Positions 34,466 through 43,120 of a stretch of DNA of 64,000 bases are shown here, in pieces. The stretch is from Pelosinus fermentans JBW45 (GTDB taxonomy: Bacteria > Bacillota > Negativicutes > DSM-13327). The notes below the pieces were generated by a model. It was not told where the DNA came from. It made no database searches and worked only from the letters and a program-made list of their open reading frames with translations. The stretch covers positions 3,564,501 to 3,628,500 of the forward strand of contig NZ_CP010978.1 of the NCBI RefSeq assembly GCF_000271665.2, read 5' to 3'. Every line of letters starts with the position of its first letter. Position 1 is the first letter of the stretch. Position numbers and translations under genes: made by a program.

Positions 34466-34660
34466 TAAGAAAAAACGCTACGCGTCCTTTAGAAAACCGA
34501 TAAAAAAAAGGAACCACAAAGACGCAAAGGACACAAAGGGTTTTTATTTATTTTTTCGTGCACTCCTTTGCGTGCCGCGTTAGCGGCATTGTGCCTTTGT
34601 GGTTTATAAAATCTCATCTTTTTCGCACTTACAAACTTATACTTTCTATGTCCTACAAAA
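34466..34660. repeat. Dispersed about 195-bp repeat, type A copy 2
   Basis: Nearly identical to 10789-10990 and in the same orientation. Shared blocks include GGAACCACAAAGACGCAAAG, TTTTTTCGTGCACTCCTTTG, TTAGCGGCATTGTGCCTTTG and ACTTATACTTTCTATG. It fills most of the 34331-34693 gap. Confidence 0.8.
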
Positions 34661-34691
34661 AACTTGAATGCTCTTAGTTCACATTCAAGTT
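34661..34691 (-). terminator. Terminator after the AraC family gene
   Basis: Arms AACTTGAATG and CATTCAAGTT; on the minus strand the stem is followed by a TTTTTTG tract. Confidence 0.75.
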
Positions 34692-34693
34692 GA

Positions 34694-35593
34694 TTATGAC
34701 AACCCATTTCTGACATTTTCCATAATGGGTTGATATATATCTAATTCACAATAATTATCTTTTGATATGGCGGTATCGATGTATTCAAAGCGAAAGGTAT
34801 CGGCGAATTTAAAACCGGACTTAAAAATCCATTTGGAATACATATGGACTAGTAATCGACCGACTTGCCTGCCATTAATATCATTGGGATGAAAAAAACC
34901 AACAAAACGAAAGGCTACATATTTATGAGCCGGTATTGTAATTCCCCTCATACCTTCCGGTATATGGGATAAATCATGTACTTGAAGGGAGGGAATATAA
35001 TAAATATATCCCTCATCATTCCTGCTCCAATCTGTATAGCCAAAATATACTTGCGGATTAACTGGATTTACAATTTTATGTTTATAATTGTAATAAAAAT
35101 CATTCCCATAGGCATTGGCAGTCTTATCCCCAGATTTACTTACGATCTTATGTTGATTGCCAACCAAATAAATTTTTGGTTTATAAATGAAAAAGGGTTT
35201 GTAGACAATCGAATTATTAACGGACAAAATATCATGTATATTTAATTTTTCCTTAATGATGAGTGATAGATTATCCAAACGTACTTTTAAGGGGGTATGC
35301 CCAAACTTTTTACGAAAAGCTCTGATATAGGACTGTTCATAATCAAAACCATACTCTAAAGCAATATCAATCATTCTCATATTGGTATGAAGTAGTTCAT
35401 TAACACTTGCTGAAAGTTTTCGCGACTGAACATATTCCATTAAGGATTCACCAGTTAAGGACTTAAACATTCTATGCAAATGATATTTTGAGATCCCTGC
35501 ATGTTGGACAATATCATCTAAGGCAATCTTCTCATTTAGATTGTTTTCAATATAATTTACACATGCAGCAACTGTCTCTTTCATATCAATCAT
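34694..35593 (-). CDS. AraC family regulator with probable GyrI-like effector domain
   Basis: 299 aa. The N-terminal 105 residues form an AraC double helix-turn-helix (IALDDIVQHAGISKYHLHRM and MIDIALEYGFDYEQSYIRAF, then FRKKFGHTPLKVR). The C-terminal part (about 150-299) looks like a GyrI-like or bacterial effector-binding domain, ending FRFEYIDTAISKDNYCELDI with the typical acidic beta strand. DNA-binding first, effector last is the Rob/SoxS-like order. No target is evident. An alternative start is the Met at codon 4. Confidence 0.85.
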   Translation of the reverse strand: MIDMKETVAACVNYIENNLNEKIALDDIVQHAGISKYHLHRMFKSLTGESLMEYVQSRKLSASVNELLHTNMRMIDIALEYGFDYEQSYIRAFRKKFGHTPLKVRLDNLSLIIKEKLNIHDILSVNNSIVYKPFFIYKPKIYLVGNQHKIVSKSGDKTANAYGNDFYYNYKHKIVNPVNPQVYFGYTDWSRNDEGYIYYIPSLQVHDLSHIPEGMRGITIPAHKYVAFRFVGFFHPNDINGRQVGRLLVHMYSKWIFKSGFKFADTFRFEYIDTAISKDNYCELDIYQPIMENVRNGLS

Positions 35594-35615
35594 CTGTTTG
35601 ACCAGCCCCCAAACT

Positions 35616-36848
35616 TTAAAAAGCTTTTAACACTAGTGTTGCATTGTGCCCGCCAAAGCCAAAAGAATTTGTCAAAGCATAGGATAGAGCTGCTTTTCTT
35701 CCTTCGTTTGGAACATAGTCAAGATCACATCCCTGATCAGGCGTTTTGTAATTGATCGTTGGCGGTAAAAATCCCTCTTTTAGAGCAGATGCCGTAATAA
35801 TGGCTTCAATAGCTCCCGCCGCTCCTAATAAGTGACCTGTCATGGATTTCGTTGAACTTACTGCAAGATCATATGCATGCTTTCCAAAAACAGTTTTTAT
35901 AGCACTTGTTTCATTTTTATCCCCTAATGGCGTCGATGTGCCATGGGCATTGATATAACCAATATCCTGAAGCTGCACATTTGCATCTTCAATTGCCAGC
36001 TTCATACATTCAGCAGCCCCTTCTCCACCTTCAGCAGGTGCAGTAATATGATATGCATCATTGGTGCAGCCATAGCCTACAATTTCTGCAATAATTGTTG
36101 CGCCTCGCTCTAAAGCATGATTTAGTTCTTCGACAATTAGGATGCCTGCACCTTCTCCCAATACAAATCCGTCACGTTCTAAATCAAAAGGTCTAGAAGC
36201 AGAGGCAGCATCCTGATTCGTAGTCATTGCTTTCATGGCACAAAAACCAGCCATTGCTAATCTTGTAATAGATGCTTCCGTACCACCTGCAATCATCACA
36301 TCAGCAGCATTTCTTTGAATGATTTTATAAGCGTCACCAATTGCATTGGTAGAAGAGGCACAGGCTGAAACAGTACATTCTGCAAATCCTTTAAGACCGT
36401 ATCGAATCGCAACCAGTCCCGCAGCCATATTGGGCAGCATCATCGGTATCAAAAAAGGACTGATTCTGCTGGTCCCTTTTTCTAAAAGCAAACTGTGCTG
36501 ACTTTCAATGGTTTCGATACCACCAATACCCGTTCCAATCATAACACCAATACGTTTTTTGTTTTCTTTAGCAAAATCAATCTTTGCTTCTTCAACTGCC
36601 ATTTGCGTGGCAGCTATAGCATATTGTGTAAATCGGTCCATCCGTTTTACTTCTTTCCTGTCTAGAAACGGATTGGGGTCAAAGTCCCTTATCTCAGCCC
36701 CAACTTGCGTAGGTAAATCAGAGACGTCAATTCTCTCAATTCTGCTAATGCCGGATTTCCCTTGTTTAATGGACTGCCAGAGAGCATCTGCACCACATCC
36801 TAACGAAGATACGGATCCCATCCCTGTAATCACTACACGTCTATTCAT
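35616..36848 (-). CDS. fabF: Beta-ketoacyl-ACP synthase II
   Basis: 410 aa from the ATG at 36848, which has AGGAGG upstream and begins MNRRVVITGMGSVSSLG. The catalytic Cys lies in CTVSACASSTNAIG, and the two His in NAHGTSTPLGDKNE and SSTKSMTGHLLGAAGA. It elongates acyl-ACP with malonyl-ACP in fatty acid synthesis. It stands apart from any other fab genes, so it may be an accessory copy. Confidence 0.95.
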   Translation of the reverse strand: MNRRVVITGMGSVSSLGCGADALWQSIKQGKSGISRIERIDVSDLPTQVGAEIRDFDPNPFLDRKEVKRMDRFTQYAIAATQMAVEEAKIDFAKENKKRIGVMIGTGIGGIETIESQHSLLLEKGTSRISPFLIPMMLPNMAAGLVAIRYGLKGFAECTVSACASSTNAIGDAYKIIQRNAADVMIAGGTEASITRLAMAGFCAMKAMTTNQDAASASRPFDLERDGFVLGEGAGILIVEELNHALERGATIIAEIVGYGCTNDAYHITAPAEGGEGAAECMKLAIEDANVQLQDIGYINAHGTSTPLGDKNETSAIKTVFGKHAYDLAVSSTKSMTGHLLGAAGAIEAIITASALKEGFLPPTINYKTPDQGCDLDYVPNEGRKAALSYALTNSFGFGGHNATLVLKAF

Positions 36849-37081
36849 TGTATATCCTCCTATGCTCACTTTCATTTTATACGTTTTTTCGTGTCACAAG
36901 ACAAGATTTCATCAGATATTTTTGTATTATACCTTACTAACTGTAACATATTTATTTTTAAATAATGAACAATTCTTGCTACTATCCATAGTCATAATCA
37001 AGCAGGATTCTAAGTATAAATTCAAGAAGATAGGGTAATAGATACATCTAAAATCGAAACTGAAAATAGGAGAATACATAA

Positions 37082-37411
37082 ATGGCTACAATTAATGATT
37101 TTATGGAACTAGATATTCGAGTGGGGGAAATTATTCAAGTAGAGACATTTGAAAAAGCCAAAAAGCCAGCTTATCAATTATGGGTTGATTTTGGTGATGA
37201 AATCGGCACCAAAAAATCCAGTGCTCAAATTACACAATGTTATACCAAAGAGGAACTGATGGGCAAGCAAGTACTAGGAGTGGTCAATTTTCCGCCAAGA
37301 AAGATTGCTGATTTCACATCAGAAGTCCTAGTATTAGGAGTATACGCACAGCAAGGAGTCGTTTTAATCCAACCAGAGCAATTGGTCAAGAAAGGAGATA
37401 AGTTAGGGTAG
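37082..37411 (+). CDS. csaA: CsaA-like tRNA-binding domain protein
   Basis: 109 aa covering one complete EMAP/Trbp111-like OB-fold. MATINDFMELDIRVGEIIQV and KKSSAQITQCYTKEELMGKQ followed by VNFPPRKIADFTSEVLVLG match CsaA. B. subtilis CsaA is a homodimer with tRNA-binding and reported secretion-chaperone activity. It is monocistronic; a palindromic repeat follows directly. Confidence 0.93.
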   Translation: MATINDFMELDIRVGEIIQVETFEKAKKPAYQLWVDFGDEIGTKKSSAQITQCYTKEELMGKQVLGVVNFPPRKIADFTSEVLVLGVYAQQGVVLIQPEQLVKKGDKLG

Positions 37412-37416
37412 TTTTT

Positions 37417-37489
37417 GTCATTGCGAGCACAGCGAAGCAATCTCTTAACAAGGAGGGGGGATTGCTTCGTGATGCTCGCAACGGTCATG
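37417..37489. repeat. Intergenic palindromic repeat
   Basis: TTGCGAGCACAGCGAAGCAA and TTGCTTCGTGATGCTCGCAA form nearly perfect inverted arms around a purine-rich centre. A partial copy lies at 6419-6462. Confidence 0.7.
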
Positions 37490-37614
37490 GAATAAATCAC
37501 AGAAGTGTCAGAAAAGACATGGTATTTGAGAATACAGCTTACTCAATCTTCTAAAGATTAGTATGCTGTATTTTTGTTATATCCGGTATTTACATACAGG
37601 TGGTGGACTATTTT

Positions 37615-39357
37615 TCAGGAGGATTTATTTATATCTAACTCCACACTTTCAAAATTCTCTATTTTTTTATATTGTAATCCTGAGTATGCAAGATACTGCT
37701 CTCCATTGACCATTTTAAAAATGATTGTATTCCCACGGTCTCTTCCTAGTCCATCGATCACCCATTCCATATCGGAAACTGCACGAAGGACTTTTGGCTT
37801 GTTGTAATCCGGATGCTCATAATCCTTATATGCCATTGTTAAAAAACCATCTTTTATTTTGGCGATAATAGTATCATCCATATCGCTTGGCAAATCAATA
37901 TGATTTACTATTATTTTATAGGCACCGCATAGTGAATCCGATCCAGCAGATAAAGGCAAGGGGGTTATTTTAGTAGCAAATAATATTCGAACAAATGACT
38001 GCATTACGATTAGATCCCATCCGTCAATAGTATGAAAGAAAAATTTCGGACCATCTTTTATAGAATAGCTCCCATCATCATTTTTATCTAGATAAAAAGC
38101 GTTGTCATCTTTCGTTTTAAGGAAAAAGCGATCTTTTTCATGAACTATTTGGCCAATCTCTCCCATTATAGAGTAATATCCAACATAATTGTGCAAATCA
38201 GTGCTGCTAGGTATATTGGGAGGTGCTGTTTTACTGTCTTGGTAAATTGGGATTTTCCTTTTAGATTTTTCTTCCCAAGCAAGTTCCAAGGTTTTTTTAG
38301 CAATTTGCCGTACCTGTGCTACTGATTCCTCATAGTTTCCTAGTACAACCACTCCTAGTTTAGCTTCCGGCAAAATGATTAGTTCACTATTAAAGTGATT
38401 GTAATTTCCGGCGTGCTCGACAACCTTTCCGTTATACCCTGGAACTACTTCTGACAGGAACCATCCTAAACCAATACGAAAATCGAGATCCAAGGGGATA
38501 TTCTCGTTTTGTGGTCGCATTGTTTCCACTAGAGTTTCTGAGTTTATGATTCGTTGCCCGTTAATCGAACCTCCGGCAATAATCATTTGCATGAAACGAG
38601 CCATATCTTTTACATTGGCATATAATCCACCAGCAGGAATATCCCTTTCTGAAATAGGCTTGTCTTCTTTTCCATTTAGGTATATTTTAGACATTAACGG
38701 ATTTTCTACTGACGGGAAATCAGCGATAAAAGAATGTAGCATGCCAATAGGACGAAGTAATTCGTCCTGTATATAGTCTGGATACTCTTTTTCGCTCACC
38801 GTTGCAATCGTATGGCCCAGTAGGGTAAAGGCCACGTTAGAATAACTATGAATATAATTTGGCGGGAAAGCAACATATTCATTTTGCAACTCTTTCACTA
38901 GGCTTGAGTAAGGTTTGGACATATACCCATTCAAGTGATCTGATGGAATACCTGAATGATGGGTCATAATTGTTCTGGCAGTAATCGGCTGATTACTAGC
39001 AAAGCGTGATTGAATAGAAAAATCCGGCAAATATTTTTGTAAAGGCTGATCAATGTCAAGATTTCCCTGCGCGGCTAGTTGCATCGCTGCTAATACAGTA
39101 AACAGCTTGGTTATTGAGCCAACTTGATATATGGTATTTTCAGTAGCTGGTAATTTCTTCTCCCTGTCCTGATATCCAAAACCTCGCTCCCATACGATTT
39201 GCTGGTCGTCGACCAGTGCAATACTAAGTCCCACTGCGTTCAAATTTTCCATTTCTTGTTTAATTATTTCTGTCATTTTTTCTTTTACTGCTTTGTAGGG
39301 AGCGGAATTAACATTTGCTGAATTTGATTTAGTAGATGCCATATTATTTAGTGACAT
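37615..39357 (-). CDS. Serine hydrolase of the beta-lactamase/class C penicillin-binding family
   Basis: About 580 aa. The start at 39357 has TAGGAG seven bases upstream. Catalytic motifs are SITK (YQVGSITKLFTVLAAMQ), YSN (HSYSNVAFTLLGH) and HAG (GKVVEHAGNYNHFNSEL). A C-terminal beta-rich domain of about 200 residues follows, as in FmtA- or LACT-like hydrolases with lipocalin-like tails. No signal peptide or membrane anchor is seen at this start, so location is uncertain. Substrate unknown. Confidence 0.87.
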   Translation of the reverse strand: MSLNNMASTKSNSANVNSAPYKAVKEKMTEIIKQEMENLNAVGLSIALVDDQQIVWERGFGYQDREKKLPATENTIYQVGSITKLFTVLAAMQLAAQGNLDIDQPLQKYLPDFSIQSRFASNQPITARTIMTHHSGIPSDHLNGYMSKPYSSLVKELQNEYVAFPPNYIHSYSNVAFTLLGHTIATVSEKEYPDYIQDELLRPIGMLHSFIADFPSVENPLMSKIYLNGKEDKPISERDIPAGGLYANVKDMARFMQMIIAGGSINGQRIINSETLVETMRPQNENIPLDLDFRIGLGWFLSEVVPGYNGKVVEHAGNYNHFNSELIILPEAKLGVVVLGNYEESVAQVRQIAKKTLELAWEEKSKRKIPIYQDSKTAPPNIPSSTDLHNYVGYYSIMGEIGQIVHEKDRFFLKTKDDNAFYLDKNDDGSYSIKDGPKFFFHTIDGWDLIVMQSFVRILFATKITPLPLSAGSDSLCGAYKIIVNHIDLPSDMDDTIIAKIKDGFLTMAYKDYEHPDYNKPKVLRAVSDMEWVIDGLGRDRGNTIIFKMVNGEQYLAYSGLQYKKIENFESVELDINKSS

Positions 39358-39444
39358 GAAAAAACTCCTATCAAACAATATAATAAATTACCCCTTACAT
39401 AAAGCAAATTGTCTTCACCTAAAAATTATTCAACATAAGTCTTT

Positions 39445-39843
39445 TTATTTTTTATATCGCTTTAATCGCTCCGTAAGAGTTCCTGTATGCAATTCAAACA
39501 GGTGATTATCAAAATCGTAAAAGTATAAGGATCGTCCCTCGCCTTCCACCCTTGACCTGGGAGGTCTGCAATCTACACCTAGTGCTTTTACACGTTCTTC
39601 ATATAGGGTAAACTCTTCTTCTTTAATCTTGAATGCTACATGGTTATAAGTCCGCTCTTTTAAAGGTTCCCCTTCCATGACAGCAAACCACTGACCAGCA
39701 ATTAGGAAGAACTTTTCTTCTGCGATTGAGAATCTCTTATCATCGCTGGAGTAGACTTCTTGAGCATCAAAGATATGTTTCAAAAAAGCGGCTGTTTTCT
39801 CTAAGTCTTTTACAATAAAAGTAATATGGCTTATGCCTTCCAT
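39445..39843 (-). CDS. fosX: FosX-type fosfomycin hydrolase
   Basis: 133 aa from the ATG at 39843, preceded by AAGGAGA. It is a vicinal-oxygen-chelate fold protein closely resembling Listeria FosX: GISHITFIVKDLEKTAAFL, AEEKFFLIAGQWFAVMEG, TYNHVAFKI and YFYDFDNHLFELHTGTL. Metal ligands are His6, His68 and Glu117; Glu43 corresponds to the FosX base that activates water. It opens the fosfomycin epoxide with water and Mn2+. A palindrome lies 33 bp upstream. Confidence 0.92.
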   Translation of the reverse strand: MEGISHITFIVKDLEKTAAFLKHIFDAQEVYSSDDKRFSIAEEKFFLIAGQWFAVMEGEPLKERTYNHVAFKIKEEEFTLYEERVKALGVDCRPPRSRVEGEGRSLYFYDFDNHLFELHTGTLTERLKRYKK

Positions 39844-39875
39844 TACGAAAATCTCCTTTGTCAAAGATAAACTGA

Positions 39876-39903
39876 AATAATTGGACTACATAGTCCAATT
39901 ATT
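39876..39903. promoter_or_regulatory. Perfect palindrome upstream of fosX
   Basis: 13-bp arms AATAATTGGACTA and TAGTCCAATTATT around a CA centre. It sits between divergent fosX and the outer-membrane protein gene, without a clear T tract, so an operator is plausible. Confidence 0.5.
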
Positions 39904-40105
39904 TCTCTTTGTCATACTTTTGTCATACTTCCATGTTATTCTAAATCCATCAACTGATCGGCACAGCATCGGTTCACTTGTAATCATACTACATCCTTTG
40001 CCCAATAATCCGATGCAAAGCCGATCATTTACATATATCAAATCAACTTTAGTCTTTTTATTTCATAAAAAAGACACTACTTACGAATTTTTGGGGGGAT
40101 TACTC

Positions 40106-40645
40106 ATGAAAAAGAAAATATTTACTCTTATGGCAGGTACTATGTTGGCTACCAGCATTGGATATGCTGCACCGCTTACGGAGCTTGCTCCAGGAGAAAC
40201 CACAATTGGGTATAATCATTATAATTTAGATCAAAATGGACACGGCATAGACGATGATAGCGTATATATAGAACATGCTCTTTCAGATAAATTTACTGCT
40301 GGCATTGAGAGAAATGGTTATTCATCATACTATGGTGGCTCCCATACTACCGATATCTATGTCCACTATAAATTAGACAATAATGTACGCCTGATTGCTG
40401 GCGATAGAAATTATAGTGGAGAATCGGATAAATTCTTCTATGGTGTCGGCGTAAGTGCAAATTTAGCTCCTAGATTAGATGGCTATGCATCTGTAATAAC
40501 AAACAGTGTAGAAACTGGATGGCAAACAGGATTAAACTATGCGATGGATGGTAAAACCTCTCTTAATCTTGGATATAAATCCGATAAACACGACCATTCC
40601 TCAACGCGAGATGGTGTAGGTTTTGGTATTAACCACAAATTTTAA
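40106..40645 (+). CDS. Small outer-membrane beta-barrel protein
   Basis: About 179 aa. The ATG at 40106 is preceded by GGGGGGAT and begins a signal peptide (MKKKIFTLMAGTMLATSIGY, cleavage near AAP). The mature part alternates polar and aromatic residues in about eight strands and ends in Phe (VGFGINHKF), the usual outer-membrane sorting end. No known family is assigned. It is a single-gene unit with a terminator. It supports a diderm envelope. Confidence 0.8.
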   Translation: MKKKIFTLMAGTMLATSIGYAAPLTELAPGETTIGYNHYNLDQNGHGIDDDSVYIEHALSDKFTAGIERNGYSSYYGGSHTTDIYVHYKLDNNVRLIAGDRNYSGESDKFFYGVGVSANLAPRLDGYASVITNSVETGWQTGLNYAMDGKTSLNLGYKSDKHDHSSTRDGVGFGINHKF

Positions 40646-40655
40646 GACAGTACTC

Positions 40656-40697
40656 GATCAGACTGACAACAATCCTGTTGCCAGTCTAATCTTTTTA
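40656..40697 (+). terminator. Terminator after the beta-barrel gene
   Basis: Imperfect arms GATCAGACTGACAAC and GTTGCCAGTCTAATC followed by TTTTT. Confidence 0.8.
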
Positions 40698-40807
40698 TTT
40701 CCTTATTTTCTTTTACACCATAGTTTCTGGAAGTTCATGATAATTCCTGCTTACTGGCTATGATTTTATCGGATACACTTCTTCTAGTTGCATAGCCCTG
40801 CCCAATC

Positions 40808-40836
40808 TTGACGATAATAAGAAAAAGCATTATACT
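40808..40836 (+). promoter_or_regulatory. Sigma-A promoter of the Mn2+ riboswitch transcript
   Basis: TTGACG and TATACT with 17-bp spacing, just upstream of the riboswitch. Confidence 0.85.
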
Positions 40837-40845
40837 TAATTTATC

Positions 40846-40962
40846 AAAGGGGAGTAATTAATATAGGTGCTGTCAACATAATGGTGTAACAACCTGGTAG
40901 TACCCGCTATTTGCGTAATGAGACTTTTGGTGCTTTTTAAGAGCACCAAAAGTCTTTTTTTA
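40846..40962 (+). promoter_or_regulatory. Mn2+ (yybP-ykoY) riboswitch with terminator
   Basis: The leader has AAAGGGGAGTA, GCTGTCAACATAATGG and GCGTAATGAGACTTTT, which are the conserved parts of the yybP-ykoY class. The last segment forms one arm (AGACTTTTGGTGC) of a terminator closed by GCACCAAAAGTCT and seven T. Metal binding should therefore prevent termination and turn the exporter on. Confidence 0.9.
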
Positions 40963-40996
40963 TTTGCCCTTACATATCAAAATGGGAGGTAGTTAT

Positions 40997-41986
40997 ATGC
41001 TGAGTCTTTATGTAACATTATTAGTAGCTATTATCGTGATCTATTACAGCTGTGAATTGTTTGTCAATGCCATTGAATGGTTTGGCAGAAAATTTAACGT
41101 TGCACAATGTGCCGTAGGAACTATTTTGGCAGCCTTTGGAACCGCTTTGCCGGAAAGTGTTGTAACCCTGATGGCAGTCGCCTTTAATTCCAGCGCTGAG
41201 CAAAAAGATATTGGCATTGGAGCCGCTTTGGGTGGCCCTCTTGTACTGGGAACCATTTCTTATGCGGTAGTGGGACTCTGTATTATCTTTTTCCGCAAGA
41301 AGCGAGATTTAGGCGTCGAGATTGATATTGACAGCAAAAAATTGAGCCGAGACCAACTATGGTTTGTATCCATCTTTATCTTCAAAGTATTAATGGGTCT
41401 TTTCATCTTTAGTCTCAAACCCTTGGCAGGCATCTTATTTTTAGCGGCCTATGCATTTTATTTTTATAAAGAGATGGGAGCAGAATGTGTTATCTCAGAA
41501 GAGATTATGGAGCCATTGACCTTTCAACCCAAAAAGAAAGATCCAACTGTATTTTGGGTATTATCCCAAACCTTTATTTCATTAATGCTTATTTTTATCA
41601 GTTCTCATCTTTTTGTTAAAAATTTAGAAGCTCTTAGTATCTCTTGGAATATGTCTCCATTGATTGTTTCTCTATTGATCAGTCCGATTGCTACGGAATT
41701 GCCAGAAATATTAAATGCGGTGATATGGGTAAGGCAAGGAAAAGAAACTCTTGCCTTAGGTAATATTAGTGGCGCAATGATGATACAGGCCACCATTCCA
41801 ACTGCATTAGGGTTATTTTTTACTCCTTGGTTATTCGATTTTCACCTTATCTGGGCAGGCTGTATGACGCTGTTTTCTATTTTTTACTTATTACTAACTT
41901 TAAAACAGGACAAACTATCACCCCAGCGTTTAGTCTACGCAGGCGGTTTTTATCTCCTCTTTGCCTGTATTTTCTTTATAAAATAA
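40997..41986 (+). CDS. CaCA-family cation exporter, probably Mn2+-responsive
   Basis: About 329 aa, starting at 40997 behind GGGAGG. Ten or so transmembrane helices hold two alpha-repeats: AAFGTALPESVVTLMAVAFN and LLISPIATELPEILNAVIWV with the following GNISGAMMIQATIPTALG. These correspond to the ion-binding G(T/S)xxPE motifs of Ca2+/cation antiporters. The leader holds a yybP-ykoY riboswitch, which senses Mn2+ and usually controls Mn efflux; so export of Mn2+, possibly also Ca2+, is the best guess. Confidence 0.88.
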   Translation: MLSLYVTLLVAIIVIYYSCELFVNAIEWFGRKFNVAQCAVGTILAAFGTALPESVVTLMAVAFNSSAEQKDIGIGAALGGPLVLGTISYAVVGLCIIFFRKKRDLGVEIDIDSKKLSRDQLWFVSIFIFKVLMGLFIFSLKPLAGILFLAAYAFYFYKEMGAECVISEEIMEPLTFQPKKKDPTVFWVLSQTFISLMLIFISSHLFVKNLEALSISWNMSPLIVSLLISPIATELPEILNAVIWVRQGKETLALGNISGAMMIQATIPTALGLFFTPWLFDFHLIWAGCMTLFSIFYLLLTLKQDKLSPQRLVYAGGFYLLFACIFFIK

Positions 41987-42128
41987 GGTATGATATTCAT
42001 AATCATCGACTCTTATCAAAAATTACATAGCAATTATAAGTAAATGGCCCTAACCAGAAAGACTTTAGCTGGAATATTACATAGTCATCCGATTAAACTA
42101 AAGTTTTAAACCTAGAACATAACTAAGA

Positions 42129-42160
42129 GGATAGCCGATTTTAATTAAAATCGGCTATCC
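42129..42160. terminator. Palindromic hairpin after the larC fragment
   Basis: Perfect 16-bp arms (GGATAGCCGATTTTAA and its complement). T content on the minus strand is modest, so efficiency is uncertain. It leaves no room for a larC C-terminal part. Confidence 0.6.
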
Positions 42161-42196
42161 CCTTTAATATCTGACCACTATGGTAGGCCTTTTTTC

Positions 42197-42931
42197 TCAT
42201 CGGGCTAATGTTACAACTTCCCCCAAATGCATTCTTAATACATTTGGTATATCTAAATCCCATGTTCCCGCCCCATACCCAATGGCATGGCTAACAAAGC
42301 CTTCTGGCTTAGTCCCATAGCTAGTACCTAAGGCTGCAATTACAGCTGCACCTGTAGGTGTTACTAATTCCTTACTAATGTCCCCATTATAATAAGGTAT
42401 TTTCTTTAATAGTTCCGCGGTAGCAGGTGCTGGCACTGGCATTAATCCATGGCAGCACTCGACAAACCCATTACCGACTTGCAGCTTAGAGGTATAAATT
42501 GCTTCAATCCCTAAGTAGTGTAGACCAATCGCTGTACCCACAATGTCAATAATTGCATCTACAGCCCCCACTTCATGAAAATGAATTTTATCTATAGTTA
42601 CACCATGTACCTTAGCTTCCGCTTGAGCTAATAGCATGAAAATTTTCTTGCTATCATCTTTTATTTTTTGCACTAATTGAGAGTTATCTATTATTTTAAA
42701 AATATCCGTTAAATGACGATGATGGTGATGATGATGAGTCAGTTTTACATCTACGTATACTGCACTAATGCCACACTTTTTTACCTTTTCAATGATTAAA
42801 TCATAACCATCAACTGGTAAATAGGATAGATTTTGTCTTAATACTTCCTCTGGTAAACCCACATGTAAAAATGCCCCTAATAACATATTGCCGCTAATAC
42901 CGGCAAAACAATCTAAATATAGCGCTTGCAT
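42197..42931 (-). CDS. larC: LarC N-terminal part (nickel insertion protein, DUF111)
   Basis: 244 aa, beginning MQALYLDCFAGISGNMLLGA behind GAGGTGAT. A His-rich nickel-binding stretch (THHHHHHRH) lies near residue 65. IHFHEVGAVDAIIDIVGTAI, VPAPATAELL and ELVTPTGAAVIAAL are LarC hallmarks. Full LarC is about 400 aa; here only the LarC1 part exists and the LarC2 part, which in Lactobacillus follows a programmed frameshift, is absent because a hairpin lies downstream. LarC loads nickel into the LarA pincer cofactor in a CTP-dependent way; without LarC2 activity is doubtful. A larB remnant lies directly upstream. Confidence 0.88.
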   Translation of the reverse strand: MQALYLDCFAGISGNMLLGAFLHVGLPEEVLRQNLSYLPVDGYDLIIEKVKKCGISAVYVDVKLTHHHHHHRHLTDIFKIIDNSQLVQKIKDDSKKIFMLLAQAEAKVHGVTIDKIHFHEVGAVDAIIDIVGTAIGLHYLGIEAIYTSKLQVGNGFVECCHGLMPVPAPATAELLKKIPYYNGDISKELVTPTGAAVIAALGTSYGTKPEGFVSHAIGYGAGTWDLDIPNVLRMHLGEVVTLAR

Positions 42932-42935
42932 ACTA

Positions 42936-43082
42936 TCACCTCATTTTATTAATAATACTTGCTAAACGTCCTGCTCCAAATCCATTGATCAATTTTCACA
43001 AAATCCAAATCTTCATAGGGTAAAAAGACAATCGACTCTCGTGAAAGTCTTGTAATACATTACGCAATTTGTTGCTGTCCAT
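42936..43082 (-). pseudogene. Decayed larB remnant with internal deletion
   Basis: An ATG behind AAGGAG opens MDSNKLRNVLQDFHESRLS, which looks like a LarB N-terminus. A frameshift away is LPYEDLDFVKID, the LarB LP-EDLGFAKID-like motif. After another shift comes GFGAGRLASIINKMR and a stop, like LarB C-termini. LarB is about 250 aa; only about 49 codons remain. So most of larB has been deleted between these two ends, just before larC. Confidence 0.7.
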
Positions 43083-43120
43083 ACTAGTCTCCTTACTTAA
43101 AGCGGCTTATAACATGCCCT

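Noticed and set aside
34489-34716. Open frames inside the dispersed repeats (also 6400-6639 and 10745-10948)
   Set aside because: They lie in noncoding repeat sequence and encode low-complexity peptides that begin or end at repeat borders.
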